Source of the DNA: Prevotellaceae bacterium HUN156
GTDB lineage: Bacteria > Bacteroidota > Bacteroidia > Bacteroidales > Bacteroidaceae
DNA: 64,000 nt
NCBI GenBank assembly: GCA_900119285.1
Contig: FPIT01000007.1
Span: 242,695 to 306,694 of the forward strand
Reading direction: 5' to 3'
Below, one piece after another: positions 36,508 through 45,371 of the stretch (positions within the stretch are counted from its first letter, which is position 1; each line of letters begins with the position of its first letter). The notes beneath the pieces were generated by a model that was given only the letters and a program-made list of their open reading frames with translations, was not told the origin of the DNA and did not search any database. A program made the position numbers and the translations under genes.

Positions 36508-37254
36508 ATGGACAAATACGGACTTATCGGATACCCGCTCGGTCACTCGTTCTCCATCAGCTATTTCAACCAGCGTTTTCAAGACGAAGGTATCGATGCT
36601 GTTTACGAGAACTATGAGATTCCGACCATTGAGTCACTCGATGAAGTACTGAACCTCAATCCCGAACTAAAGGGACTGAACGTCACCATTCCTTATAAAG
36701 AAAAGGTGATACCCTATTTGGACAGCATCTCACCAGAGGCAAGAGCTATTGGTGCCGTTAATGTCATCAAAGTCTCTCACGAGGGAAAGAATGTGAAACT
36801 GAAAGGTTATAACTCTGATGTCATCGGCTTTACCAAGAGTATTGAGCCTATGATTGAAAAGAAATGGCACAAGAAAGCACTTATCCTCGGTACAGGAGGA
36901 GCATCGAAAGCCATCAACTATGGGTTGCGCAACCTTGGACTGGAAACGGTATTCGTCAGTCGCTATGAACGACCTGACACTATTCAGTACCAAAACATCA
37001 CTCCAGATGTGATACGTGAATACAACGTTATCGTCAACTGCACACCTTTAGGCATGTATCCCAATACAGAAGAATGCCCACAACTGCCTTATGAGGCTAT
37101 GGACTCTCACACCATTCTCTACGACCTCATCTACAATCCTGACGAGACACTATTCATGAAACGTGGCGCACAATACGGCGCACAGACCAAGAATGGTCTT
37201 GAGATGTTACTACTGCAAGCTTTTGCTTCATGGGAATTCTGGAACGAAAGATAA
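36508..37254 (+). CDS. aroE: Shikimate dehydrogenase
   Basis: 248 aa. Reduces 3-dehydroshikimate with NADPH. The substrate-binding start (GLIGYPLGHSFSISYFN), the catalytic lysine region NVTIPYKEKV and the nucleotide loop LGTGGASKAI are all present, with NCTPLGMYP further on. It lies 8 nt after menG. AroC, a later enzyme of the same pathway, is at 58134. Confidence 0.94.
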   Translation: MDKYGLIGYPLGHSFSISYFNQRFQDEGIDAVYENYEIPTIESLDEVLNLNPELKGLNVTIPYKEKVIPYLDSISPEARAIGAVNVIKVSHEGKNVKLKGYNSDVIGFTKSIEPMIEKKWHKKALILGTGGASKAINYGLRNLGLETVFVSRYERPDTIQYQNITPDVIREYNVIVNCTPLGMYPNTEECPQLPYEAMDSHTILYDLIYNPDETLFMKRGAQYGAQTKNGLEMLLLQAFASWEFWNER

Positions 37255-37255
37255 T

Positions 37256-38371
37256 ATGATGTCATACACCGACCAATTAAGCCAACTGACCAAACAGTAC
37301 AACGAATCCATTCGTGCACTGAAAGACTCCTACGCTGTAGAGAAAAAGAACAAGGTACTGAACCCTTCTCCGTCACGTTTGAAGAAGCAGTATTCCAAAC
37401 GCTATGAAGCATTGGAGAAAGAATACCATTCAAAGCGCAACGAGCTCACCTCATTGTACGAACAGGAACATCCCGAATGGGCCAAGTCTCGTCGTAAGTG
37501 GGGCTGGACATTTGTTATTGGCGTTATTCTGTCAATGGTATGCTGTACAGCATCTTTGCCAGATGAAGATAACCCTTTCAGTGATACTCTCGATTCTTCT
37601 GAGATATCCGAAGGTTCTTCTGATGCGACTTACTGGAATGCTAACAATATTCCCATTCCTTATCTGCAAGATTCTACCCAATATGTATCTAATCCTGATC
37701 ATGTGCTCACGCCACAAACCGTAGAGCGCATGAATAAGACGTTACAACAACTAAACCTTGAGTTGGGCGTACAATCGGTTACTATCGTTGTCAATCATAT
37801 TGAAAACGATGACCCTTTCCGCATGGCTCAAGATGTGGGAAATAAATATGGTGTAGGACATGGTGACAGAGGACTGATTGTTGTTGTAGGTTATGAAGAC
37901 CACTCTATCAACATCTCACCAGGACGTTCACTCGAAGGTGACCTCACTGATGCAGAGTGTTATCGTCTGCAACAGGAATATGCAGTACCTTTTATGAAGA
38001 TAGAACAACCAGACAGTGCTATGATCTATCTCACGGAAGCACTCTACTCTACCTTAGAGAAGAAAGCTATGCCTACAGTGAATCTCAGCCAAGGCAGTGA
38101 CGATAGTGATGACGAGCTAACACTATCCATCGGTCTCACCTTTGCCTTCCTCACTATTTGGTGCCTCTTCTTCGCTCGTAAGAATCGTATCTATCAATGG
38201 ATTTCGCTTAGCGCAGCTACCATATTGCTTTCTAATCCATTCTATGAAGCACCACGCGGAGGTGGCGGCGGAGGCTTCGGAGGAGGAAGAAGTAGCGGTG
38301 GCGGCGGCTTCAGTGGAGGAAGCTTTGGAGGAGGTTCCTTCGGTGGCGGTGGTGCCACATCCCGTTGGTAA
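37256..38371 (+). CDS. TPM-domain membrane protein with glycine-rich tail
   Basis: 371 aa from the ATG at 37256, 1 nt after the aroE stop. Residues 1-75 are charged and coiled-coil-like; then a membrane segment (WGWTFVIGVILSMVCCT); then a TPM/YgcG-like domain (~145-270) with HVLTPQTVERMNKTLQQL and GDRGLIVVVGYEDHSINISP. A second hydrophobic region follows, and the last ~40 residues are Gly/Ser-rich with a final SRW. YgcG-like TPM proteins are commonly paired with LemA, as here (next gene). Role in envelope maintenance is inferred. Confidence 0.85.
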   Translation: MMSYTDQLSQLTKQYNESIRALKDSYAVEKKNKVLNPSPSRLKKQYSKRYEALEKEYHSKRNELTSLYEQEHPEWAKSRRKWGWTFVIGVILSMVCCTASLPDEDNPFSDTLDSSEISEGSSDATYWNANNIPIPYLQDSTQYVSNPDHVLTPQTVERMNKTLQQLNLELGVQSVTIVVNHIENDDPFRMAQDVGNKYGVGHGDRGLIVVVGYEDHSINISPGRSLEGDLTDAECYRLQQEYAVPFMKIEQPDSAMIYLTEALYSTLEKKAMPTVNLSQGSDDSDDELTLSIGLTFAFLTIWCLFFARKNRIYQWISLSAATILLSNPFYEAPRGGGGGGFGGGRSSGGGGFSGGSFGGGSFGGGGATSRW

Positions 38372-38404
38372 CAAAGAAATAACAACATTTTAATATTAAG
38401 CATT

Positions 38405-38992
38405 ATGAAACTTAACAAGACTCTTATCGCAGTTATCGCAGTCATCGTCATCATCTGTATGTGGGCTGCAAGTGCTTACAACTCAATGGTCAGTGAGCAA
38501 GAGAAGGCTACTACCGCTCTGGCTAACGTTCAGTCAGCCTATCAGCGTCGTGCCGACCTCATCCCTAACCTCGTAGAAGTAGTAAAAGGTTATGCTTCAC
38601 ACGAGAAGGAGACTCTCGAAGGTGTTGTTGCTGCTCGTTCTAAGGCTACACAGGTTACACTCGACCCTGCCAACATGACTCCAGAAAAACTGAAGGAATT
38701 CCAGAAGGCACAAGGCGAGTTGGGTGCTGCCCTCGGTCGCTTGATTGCTATTCAGGAAAACTATCCCGACCTGAAAGCTAATGAGAACTTCCGCGACCTG
38801 CAGGTACAGTTGGAAGGCACAGAGAACCGCATCAATGAGGCTCGCAACAAGTTTAATGGTATCGTGCAGCAGTACAACATTGTTATCCGCAAGTTCCCCA
38901 AGAACATCCTTGCTGGTATCTTTGGTTTCAACACCATGGATAAGTTCGAGGCTATGGCTGGTGCAGAGAATGCTCCCGAAGTTAATTTCTAA
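38405..38992 (+). CDS. lemA: LemA family protein
   Basis: 195 aa. One N-terminal membrane segment (LIAVIAVIVIICMWAASAYN) followed by the LemA helical domain with the conserved YQRRADLIPNLVEVVKGYA and ENYPDLKANENFRDLQVQLE. Usually paired with a TPM-domain protein, as in this locus. Function is not settled. Confidence 0.92.
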   Translation: MKLNKTLIAVIAVIVIICMWAASAYNSMVSEQEKATTALANVQSAYQRRADLIPNLVEVVKGYASHEKETLEGVVAARSKATQVTLDPANMTPEKLKEFQKAQGELGAALGRLIAIQENYPDLKANENFRDLQVQLEGTENRINEARNKFNGIVQQYNIVIRKFPKNILAGIFGFNTMDKFEAMAGAENAPEVNF

Positions 38993-39013
38993 TAGACTAT
39001 TGCCCATTTAAGA

Positions 39014-40177
39014 ATGAACAATCGTTATATGCAACGCGGTGTGAGTGCCGCAAAAGAAGACGTACACGCTGCTATCAAGAATATCGACAAAGGTATCTTC
39101 CCACAGGCCTTCTGTAAGATTATCCCCGACATTCTGGGTGGCGATCCTAACTATTGTAACATCATGCATGCCGACGGTGCTGGCACCAAGTCAAGCCTCG
39201 CCTACATGTATTGGAAAGAGACTGGTGATCTCTCTGTATGGAAAGGTATTGCACAGGATGCTATCGTGATGAATACTGACGACCTGCTGTGTGTGGGTGC
39301 TGTTGACAACATTCTCGTTAGCTCCACCATCGGTCGCAACAAGATGCTCGTACCTGGTGAGGTTATCTCAGCTATCATCAATGGTACCGATGAACTGTTA
39401 GCAGAATTGCGCGAGATGGGCATCGGTATCTATCCTACTGGTGGTGAGACTGCTGACGTTGGCGACTTGGTACGCACCATCATTGTTGACTCAACCGTAA
39501 CTTGTCGCATGAAGCGCAGTGACGTCATCAACAATGCCAATATCCGTCCAGGCGATGTTATTGTAGGTCTTTCTTCTACAGGACAGGCTACTTATGAGAA
39601 ACGCTACAATGGCGGTATGGGCTCTAATGGTCTTACCTCTGCCCGTCACGATGTCTTTGCCAAGTATCTCGCAGAAAAGTATCCCGAGAGCTTCGACCAC
39701 GCAGTACCCAATGAGCTGGTATATAGCGGTAAGTATAAGCTGACTGATGCCGTTGACGGTTCTCCTGTCGATGCAGGCCAGCTGGTGCTTTCTCCTACCC
39801 GCACCTATGCTCCCGTTATCAAGAAGCTGCTTGACGAGTTGCGCCCTGAAATTCACGGAATGGTTCACTGCACTGGAGGTGCACAGACCAAGGTGCTGCA
39901 CTTCGTCAACGACAACTGCAAGGTCATCAAAGACAACATGTTCCCTGTTCCACCACTCTTCCGCGCTATCCACGATTGCTCAGGAACAGACTGGAAAGAG
40001 ATGTATCAAGTATTCAACATGGGACACCGCATGGAAATCTATGTACGTCCAGAAGTTGCCGAACAGGTTATCGCTATCTCTAAGAGCTTCAATATTGATG
40101 CCCAGATTGTTGGACATATTGAGGAAGGAAGCAAGAGCCTGACTATCAAGTCTGAATTTGGCACATTCGAATACTAA
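39014..40177 (+). CDS. purM: Phosphoribosylformylglycinamidine cyclo-ligase (PurM-like)
   Basis: 387 aa. The AIR-synthase fold is recognisable: HADGAGTKSSLAYMYW, TDDLLCVGA, YPTGGETADVGD, VGLSSTGQATYEKRYNGGMG and HCTGGAQTKVL. It closes the imidazole ring in purine synthesis. This longer PurM (about 390 aa) is the form I associate with Bacteroidetes. It starts 21 nt after lemA, and a terminator follows. Confidence 0.88.
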   Translation: MNNRYMQRGVSAAKEDVHAAIKNIDKGIFPQAFCKIIPDILGGDPNYCNIMHADGAGTKSSLAYMYWKETGDLSVWKGIAQDAIVMNTDDLLCVGAVDNILVSSTIGRNKMLVPGEVISAIINGTDELLAELREMGIGIYPTGGETADVGDLVRTIIVDSTVTCRMKRSDVINNANIRPGDVIVGLSSTGQATYEKRYNGGMGSNGLTSARHDVFAKYLAEKYPESFDHAVPNELVYSGKYKLTDAVDGSPVDAGQLVLSPTRTYAPVIKKLLDELRPEIHGMVHCTGGAQTKVLHFVNDNCKVIKDNMFPVPPLFRAIHDCSGTDWKEMYQVFNMGHRMEIYVRPEVAEQVIAISKSFNIDAQIVGHIEEGSKSLTIKSEFGTFEY

Positions 40178-40199
40178 TAACATAATGATATACAATTTA

Positions 40200-40231
40200 G
40201 AAGGAGGCCGCAATGGTCTCCTTCTTTATTT
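40200..40231 (+). terminator. Terminator after purM
   Basis: GAAGGAGGCC and GGTCTCCTTC form a 10-bp stem (one G-T pair) with a GCAAT loop and a TTTATTT tail. Confidence 0.85.
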
Positions 40232-40389
40232 AGTTCAAAATAATCAATTATAAACATTCTTATTCGTTAATTTTGTCAGTCTTTTCACAATTCAACCGTT
40301 AATTTCTAACAGCCGTTAAGTCTTTTACCAGAAGTGTTAAATTGCGACAAAAAGATACGACAATATGGCAGAATACGAAAAAATGCACC

Positions 40390-40397
40390 TATATTTG
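40390..40397 (+). promoter_or_regulatory. -7 box of degP
   Basis: TATATTTG with no clear -33 TTG. The leader to the ATG at 40460 is about 55 nt. The preceding 160 bp are AT-rich without a gene; an envelope-stress site may lie here but none is identifiable. Confidence 0.55.
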
Positions 40398-40459
40398 CAC
40401 TCGGTTAGCAAAACCAATAGTTAGAAATATTATTAACACTTTAAACTAAAAATAGGAAT

Positions 40460-41920
40460 ATGAAAAAGATTGTAAAGAGCTTGATGCCGGCGGTATACCT
40501 GATGTTTATCGCCTTTTCTGCAGCTTCGTGCAACAAAACACAGGCTGCTTCCGCAGTTGGTACACCAGCGCAGCCTGTTGATCTCACCTACGCTGCTGAG
40601 AAATCACTGCCTTCAGTTGTGTATATCAAGTCGGTCATCAATTCAAAGGTGCAGACCGTAGAATACTCTGACCCATTCGAGGATTTCTTCTCAGATCCTT
40701 TTGGCGGTTTCTTCGGTCGCGGACAAGGTCAGGGAAACAATGGTGGTCGCAAGCGTCAGGTACAGACTCCTAAGCGCGCTGCTGCCGGTTCTGGTGTTAT
40801 CATCTCTGCTGATGGATACATTGTAACAAACAATCACGTAGTTGATGGTGCCGATGAACTAACGGTAACTCTCAACGAGAACTCTAAAGAATATTCTGCT
40901 CGTGTCATCGGTGCTGACAAGACTACAGACCTTGCCCTCATCAAGATTGACGCAAAGAATCTGCCTGCCATCGTTATTGCCAATAGCGATAATGTAAAGG
41001 TAGGCGAATGGGTATTGGCAGTCGGCAACCCCTTAGGTCTGAACAATACCGTTACTGCTGGTATTGTCAGTGCTAAAGCCCGCTCTATGGGTTCTGGCGT
41101 CAGTTCAATGATTCAGACCGATGCTGCCATCAACCAAGGTAACTCTGGTGGTGCACTGGTTAACACTCGTGGTGAACTGATTGGTATCAACGCCATGCTC
41201 GCCTCTCCCACTGGTTCAAATATCGGTTATGGTTTTGCCATTCCTACCTCTATCGTACAGAAGGCTATTGACGACTTTAAGAAGTATGGAACCTACCAGC
41301 GCGCCATGATTGGCATTAAGGGTAGCGACGTCAGCACCTATGTTGACTCAGAGAAAGAGAAGGGCAACGAGGTTGACCTCGGTACTATGGAAGGTATCTA
41401 TATCGCAGAGGTTGTAGAAGACGGCGCCGCTGCTGATGGTGGTCTGCAGAAGGGCGATATTCTGATTTCTATCGATGGTAAGAAGGTTAAGCAGTTTGGT
41501 GAGTTGCAGGGTGTTATCGCTCAGAAGCGTCCTGGCGACAAGGTTGTTGTAAAGTATCTGCGCAATAAGAAAGAGAAGACTGCTACACTGACACTGAAGA
41601 ACGAGCAGGGCAACACCAAGGTTGTGAAGAATGCCGATGTTGACGTGCTGGGTATCGATGTACGTCCTATAACAGACAGTCAGAAGAAGCAACTGGAGAT
41701 TTCTTACGGTCTCGAAGTGCTGAAGGTAAATGGCGGTAAGATGAAGGAAGCTGGTGTACCTAAGGGTTTCATCATTCAGGTTATCAACGACCAGCCCATG
41801 CGCACCTTCGATGATCTGCAGGAAGTAGTAAAAGATTCCAAGGATCAGATGCTAGTCATCAAGGGTATCTTCCCCACTGGCAAGCGCGGCGGATTCGTAG
41901 TTTACTTGCAAAACGAGTAA
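40460..41920 (+). CDS. degP: DegP/HtrA serine protease-chaperone
   Basis: 486 aa. The signal sequence ends FSAASC, a possible lipobox, so it may be lipid-anchored. The trypsin-like domain has H126 (NNHVVDG), D157 (DKTTDLALIKI) and S229 (NQGNSGGALVN). A Gly-rich FGGFFGRGQGQG linker precedes it (the LA loop region). Two PDZ domains follow (~290-390 and ~400-480). It degrades or refolds damaged envelope proteins. Its terminator overlaps the rpoD promoter. Confidence 0.94.
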   Translation: MKKIVKSLMPAVYLMFIAFSAASCNKTQAASAVGTPAQPVDLTYAAEKSLPSVVYIKSVINSKVQTVEYSDPFEDFFSDPFGGFFGRGQGQGNNGGRKRQVQTPKRAAAGSGVIISADGYIVTNNHVVDGADELTVTLNENSKEYSARVIGADKTTDLALIKIDAKNLPAIVIANSDNVKVGEWVLAVGNPLGLNNTVTAGIVSAKARSMGSGVSSMIQTDAAINQGNSGGALVNTRGELIGINAMLASPTGSNIGYGFAIPTSIVQKAIDDFKKYGTYQRAMIGIKGSDVSTYVDSEKEKGNEVDLGTMEGIYIAEVVEDGAAADGGLQKGDILISIDGKKVKQFGELQGVIAQKRPGDKVVVKYLRNKKEKTATLTLKNEQGNTKVVKNADVDVLGIDVRPITDSQKKQLEISYGLEVLKVNGGKMKEAGVPKGFIIQVINDQPMRTFDDLQEVVKDSKDQMLVIKGIFPTGKRGGFVVYLQNE

Positions 41921-41952
41921 GAGAGTCATAGATATTCTCCTACAATAACAAA

Positions 41953-41998
41953 AAAGTAAGGTATTCTTTTGGTTATTCCGAAAAAATACCTTACTTTT
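41953..41998 (+). terminator. degP terminator
   Basis: AAAGTAAGGTATT (41953-41965) pairs with AATACCTTACTTT (41985-41997) and a T run follows. The distal arm also contains the rpoD -7 box. Confidence 0.75.
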
Positions 41999-41999
41999 G
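41969..41999 (+). promoter_or_regulatory. rpoD promoter
   Basis: TTG at 41969-41971, a 20-bp spacer, TACTTTTG at 41992-41999, 26 bp before the rpoD ATG. The box is embedded in the distal arm of the degP terminator hairpin. Confidence 0.65.
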
Positions 42000-42025
42000 C
42001 ATTCAACTAAAAAATCTACGACTAA

Positions 42026-42889
42026 ATGAGACAACTAAAGATCACCAAGTCTATAACGAATCGCGAAAGTGAGTCGTTGGAAAAATACCTACAAGAAATA
42101 GGACGTGAAGAACTTCTCTCTACCGACGAGGAGGTAGAACTTGCACAACGCATTCGTAAGGGTGATCGGCAGGCACTGGAGCGCCTTACCAAGGCAAACC
42201 TGCGCTTTGTAGTCTCTGTAGCTAAGCAATACCAGAATCAGGGGATGTCACTTCCCGACCTCATCAATGAGGGTAATCTGGGACTGATTAAGGCCGCCGA
42301 GAAGTTCGACGAGACACGTGGCTTCAAGTTCATCTCGTATGCCGTATGGTGGATTCGTCAGTCTATCCTTCAGGCTATTGCCGAGCAGAGTCGTATTGTC
42401 CGTCTGCCTCTCAACCAGGTAGGTTCGGTCAACAAGATTAACCGCATGCTCAATAAGTTTGAGCAGGAGAACGAGCGACGCCCGTCAGTGGATGAGATAT
42501 CCGAACAGATAGACTTACCAGAAGAGAAGGTGGGCGAAGCTATGCTGGCAAACTCTCGCCACGTATCAGTTGATGCACCCTTTATCGATGGTGAAGATAA
42601 TTCGCTGCTCGATGTGCTGATTAACGACGATGCCCCAATGGCCGACCGCCAACTGGTAATGGAATCGCTACGTGCAGAGATAGCCAACGTGCTGAAGACG
42701 CTCAACGAGCGCGAGCGTTGTGTCATCAGAGCTTTCTACGGCATCGGAGAACCAGAAATGACACTTGAAGAGATTGGCAACAAATATAATCTCACCCGCG
42801 AGCGCGTTCGTCAGATTAAGGAGAAGGCCATCCGCCGACTTCGTAGCAATACAAAGAACGTAATATTAAAAGCATATTTAGGACAATGA
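42026..42889 (+). CDS. rpoD: Primary sigma factor RpoD
   Basis: 287 aa, the short form usual in Bacteroidetes, lacking the long region 1.1. Regions are contiguous: 1.2 ([20 protein letters not shown]), 2 ([46 protein letters not shown]), 3 ([16 protein letters not shown]) and 4 ([20 protein letters not shown]). It should direct RNA polymerase to TTG-N20-TAnnTTTG promoters. The last codons overlap the start of the next gene (ATGA). Compare the diverged copy at 13291. Confidence 0.97.
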   Translation: MRQLKITKSITNRESESLEKYLQEIGREELLSTDEEVELAQRIRKGDRQALERLTKANLRFVVSVAKQYQNQGMSLPDLINEGNLGLIKAAEKFDETRGFKFISYAVWWIRQSILQAIAEQSRIVRLPLNQVGSVNKINRMLNKFEQENERRPSVDEISEQIDLPEEKVGEAMLANSRHVSVDAPFIDGEDNSLLDVLINDDAPMADRQLVMESLRAEIANVLKTLNERERCVIRAFYGIGEPEMTLEEIGNKYNLTRERVRQIKEKAIRRLRSNTKNVILKAYLGQ

Positions 42890-43308
42890 AATATTTAAAG
42901 TATATCCTCTTAACGCTGGTAATCTGTGTTGCAACAGGAGCCGAGGCAAAGCAAGTACAAACCCCGCACATGTATATGTTTGGATTCGCGGCCTCATTCA
43001 AGGACTCTGTTGTCTATATAACAGAAATACAAGATGTACAGGGCGTATGGTATGAGACCAAGAGCCGCACACTTCTGGGACGCGACAACTATTCCTCACA
43101 ATTGAAGCTCCACTTCAAAGAGAAGATGATGATGCCAGACAGAGTATGCATGGTATTCTTCGCCACCACCATGAAAGAGGCAGAGAAGAAATACCTCAAG
43201 TTGCGCAAGAAATATCTGGGTGATGCCAAGCATCCTTCAACCTATGAAGTAAGATACTTGTCGCAACAAGATTTCCATTTCGAAGCCGTCGACATGACAG
43301 AAGAATAA
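42886..43308 (+). CDS. Exported protein of unknown function, coupled to rpoD
   Basis: 140 aa with signal peptide [21 protein letters not shown]. The mature region ([40 protein letters not shown]) shows alternating strands and a basic helix, with no recognised family. Its ATG overlaps the rpoD stop, so it is co-translated with the main sigma factor, an unusual pairing for an exported protein. A palindromic repeat follows and may serve as terminator. Confidence 0.78.
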   Translation: MKYLKYILLTLVICVATGAEAKQVQTPHMYMFGFAASFKDSVVYITEIQDVQGVWYETKSRTLLGRDNYSSQLKLHFKEKMMMPDRVCMVFFATTMKEAEKKYLKLRKKYLGDAKHPSTYEVRYLSQQDFHFEAVDMTEE

Positions 43309-43313
43309 CAAGA

Positions 43314-43382
43314 AATAGTTTGCACGCATAATTCAAGGAGTTTGCACGCATAATTCTCATCGAATTATGCGTGCAAACTATT
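43314..43382. repeat. Palindromic GTTTGCACGCATAATTC repeat
   Basis: AATAGTTTGCACGCATAATT plus C (43314-43334) is the exact reverse complement of 43362-43382. A further direct copy, AGTTTGCACGCATAATTC, is at 43339-43356. Related units occur at 27010-27060. It lies between convergent genes and could act as a two-way terminator. Confidence 0.75.
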
Positions 43383-43436
43383 TGAATGAAGCCTACATTC
43401 AAATCGATTGACTTATACTGATATAGGTATGCATTA

Positions 43437-44747
43437 TCAGGGATTGTTGGCCTCGAAGATAGTCATGCGCTCCTCAAGTTGAGCGTATTGGTGGTCTTCG
43501 ATGAAGGAAGTGCATACGCGCAGACCTTCCTGATGAGAACCAGTGGTGATAAGACAAATGGCTGAAACACCATAGTACATCAGTTCACGAGCCAACTCTC
43601 CGCTGGTCATATTCTTATAACCAATGGTGAAGTAGAAGCCATCAGCCACAGGCTGGTCGAGGTCTTTGTCATAAACCACATGGAATCCGTGACGACAGAA
43701 TATCTCTTTCAACTTATGGGCACGCTCCCCGTAGACACTTACTTCCTTACGGAAATCGTAAGTACCATCGCTAGCAGCCTTCAACATAGCTGCCATAGCA
43801 TATTGTGCCGAATGGCTGGTACCCGAAGAGAGTGCATAAAGCATGCGGGTGGAGAATACCAATCCGAAGGGCAGTCCCTGATAGCGCTGCAAAAGATCAT
43901 CGTAATGACGATGGAACAGCTTGTCAGAAATGCATACCACACCAATACGTTCACCAGCATAGCTGAATGCCTTTGAACCACTAATCAGCAGCATATAATT
44001 ATCGGTATAGCGACCAACAGTAGGCTGATAAGGAGGTTGGAAAGGTACACTAAGGTCTTGACGGAAATCCATAGCAAAGTATGCAAGGTCTTCCATTACG
44101 ATAGCGTCATACTTTGTAGCCAGCGTACCGATGGTGCGCAGCTCGTCTTCATTCAGACAAATCCAGGCAGGATTGTTGGGATTAGAGTAGACAATGGCAC
44201 AGATATTGCCTTTCTCAAGATAGGTCTCCAGCTTTGGTCCCAGTTTCTCACCACGGAAGTCGTAGACATCAAAGGTCTCATACTTTACTCCCATCACCTG
44301 CAACTGCATCTTTTGCACAGGGAATCCTGGGTCAATGAAAAGTACCGTATCACGACGCTTGTCGGCCTGCGAACAAGTGAGGAATGAGGCAAAGGTGCCT
44401 TGCATAGAACCTGTAACGGGTACACAGCCCTCAGCGGCAATATCCAAACCAATAAATGCTTTGACAAAGCGCGATGCCTCTTTCTTCAATTCTGGATAGC
44501 CCTGAATATCAGGATACGAGTGAGCAATACCGCCTTGAAGCGCTTTTACTTGTGCATCTACTCCCACCTGTGCGGCTGGCAGTCCAGGAATACCCATCTC
44601 CATTTTGATAAACTCTACCCCACTCGCCTGTTCTGCTTTTGCTGCCACCTGCTTTACTTCGCGAATGGTAGCTTTAGCAAAGTCCGTGATGCCTAATTCT
44701 GCTATCAGTTTGTCAACTATTTCTTTGTTAATTGGTGTTGGCTTCAT
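43437..44747 (-). CDS. PLP-dependent aminotransferase, class I/II
   Basis: 436 aa. Fold-type I features: SNPNNPAW, the aspartate in IVMEDLAY, the Schiff-base lysine K259 in SGSKAFSYAGERIG, and a C-terminal arginine region. It lies 24 nt after iorB in the same orientation, suggesting it supplies aryl-pyruvates from aromatic amino acids to the indolepyruvate oxidoreductase. The substrate is inferred from this context only. Confidence 0.88.
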   Translation of the reverse strand: MKPTPINKEIVDKLIAELGITDFAKATIREVKQVAAKAEQASGVEFIKMEMGIPGLPAAQVGVDAQVKALQGGIAHSYPDIQGYPELKKEASRFVKAFIGLDIAAEGCVPVTGSMQGTFASFLTCSQADKRRDTVLFIDPGFPVQKMQLQVMGVKYETFDVYDFRGEKLGPKLETYLEKGNICAIVYSNPNNPAWICLNEDELRTIGTLATKYDAIVMEDLAYFAMDFRQDLSVPFQPPYQPTVGRYTDNYMLLISGSKAFSYAGERIGVVCISDKLFHRHYDDLLQRYQGLPFGLVFSTRMLYALSSGTSHSAQYAMAAMLKAASDGTYDFRKEVSVYGERAHKLKEIFCRHGFHVVYDKDLDQPVADGFYFTIGYKNMTSGELARELMYYGVSAICLITTGSHQEGLRVCTSFIEDHQYAQLEERMTIFEANNP

Positions 44748-44771
44748 TGTGATGAATGATTAGATGGTTTA

Positions 44772-45344
44772 TCACTTCGCAGCATCACGGCCAATGGCCA
44801 GCGCCTTGATATTAGCTTCAACGATAGCTTCACCCTTACGACCGAATACACGACGGATAGCATCTTCCAGCTTGTCGTATTCGATACCCAGCGCCTTCTG
44901 AGCAGCACCGAGCAAGATAACATTAGCCGAACGAGGCACACCATTATCCTTAGCCTTCTCCTCAATGTCAAGCATCACTACATGTGGCAGCTTGTCAAGG
45001 TCTGCCTTGATAGTCGCCATATCTGGATAGTTGGGGATATTAACGAAAGGAGTGCTCGACGTGATAATCCAGCCATCCTTTGAGAGGAACGGCAGATAGC
45101 GCAGTGCCTCCATAGGCTCCATAGAGATGATGACATCTGCGCCCCCCATAGGAATGAGGTCGCTCTGGATAGGTTCACTGGAGATGCGCAGGTTTGACTG
45201 CACATCACCGCCACGCTGACTCATACCGTGCACTTCGGCCTGCTTGATATATAGATTCTCCTTCATGGCAGCCTCGCCAATGATGGTAGCAATAGAGAGG
45301 ATGCCTTGTCCACCTACACCACAAAGAATAATATCTGTTTTCAT
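44772..45344 (-). CDS. iorB: Indolepyruvate:ferredoxin oxidoreductase, beta subunit
   Basis: 190 aa, gamma-domain fold of 2-oxoacid oxidoreductases: LCGVGGQGILSIATIIGEAA, HGMSQRGGDVQSNLRI and MGGADVIISMEPMEAL. With IorA it oxidatively decarboxylates aryl-pyruvates to aryl-acetyl-CoA, reducing ferredoxin. It lies between iorA (27 nt upstream) and the aminotransferase. Confidence 0.93.
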   Translation of the reverse strand: MKTDIILCGVGGQGILSIATIIGEAAMKENLYIKQAEVHGMSQRGGDVQSNLRISSEPIQSDLIPMGGADVIISMEPMEALRYLPFLSKDGWIITSSTPFVNIPNYPDMATIKADLDKLPHVVMLDIEEKAKDNGVPRSANVILLGAAQKALGIEYDKLEDAIRRVFGRKGEAIVEANIKALAIGRDAAK

Positions 45345-45371
45345 GATTTACCTTTTTACTTCTTTATCTTT

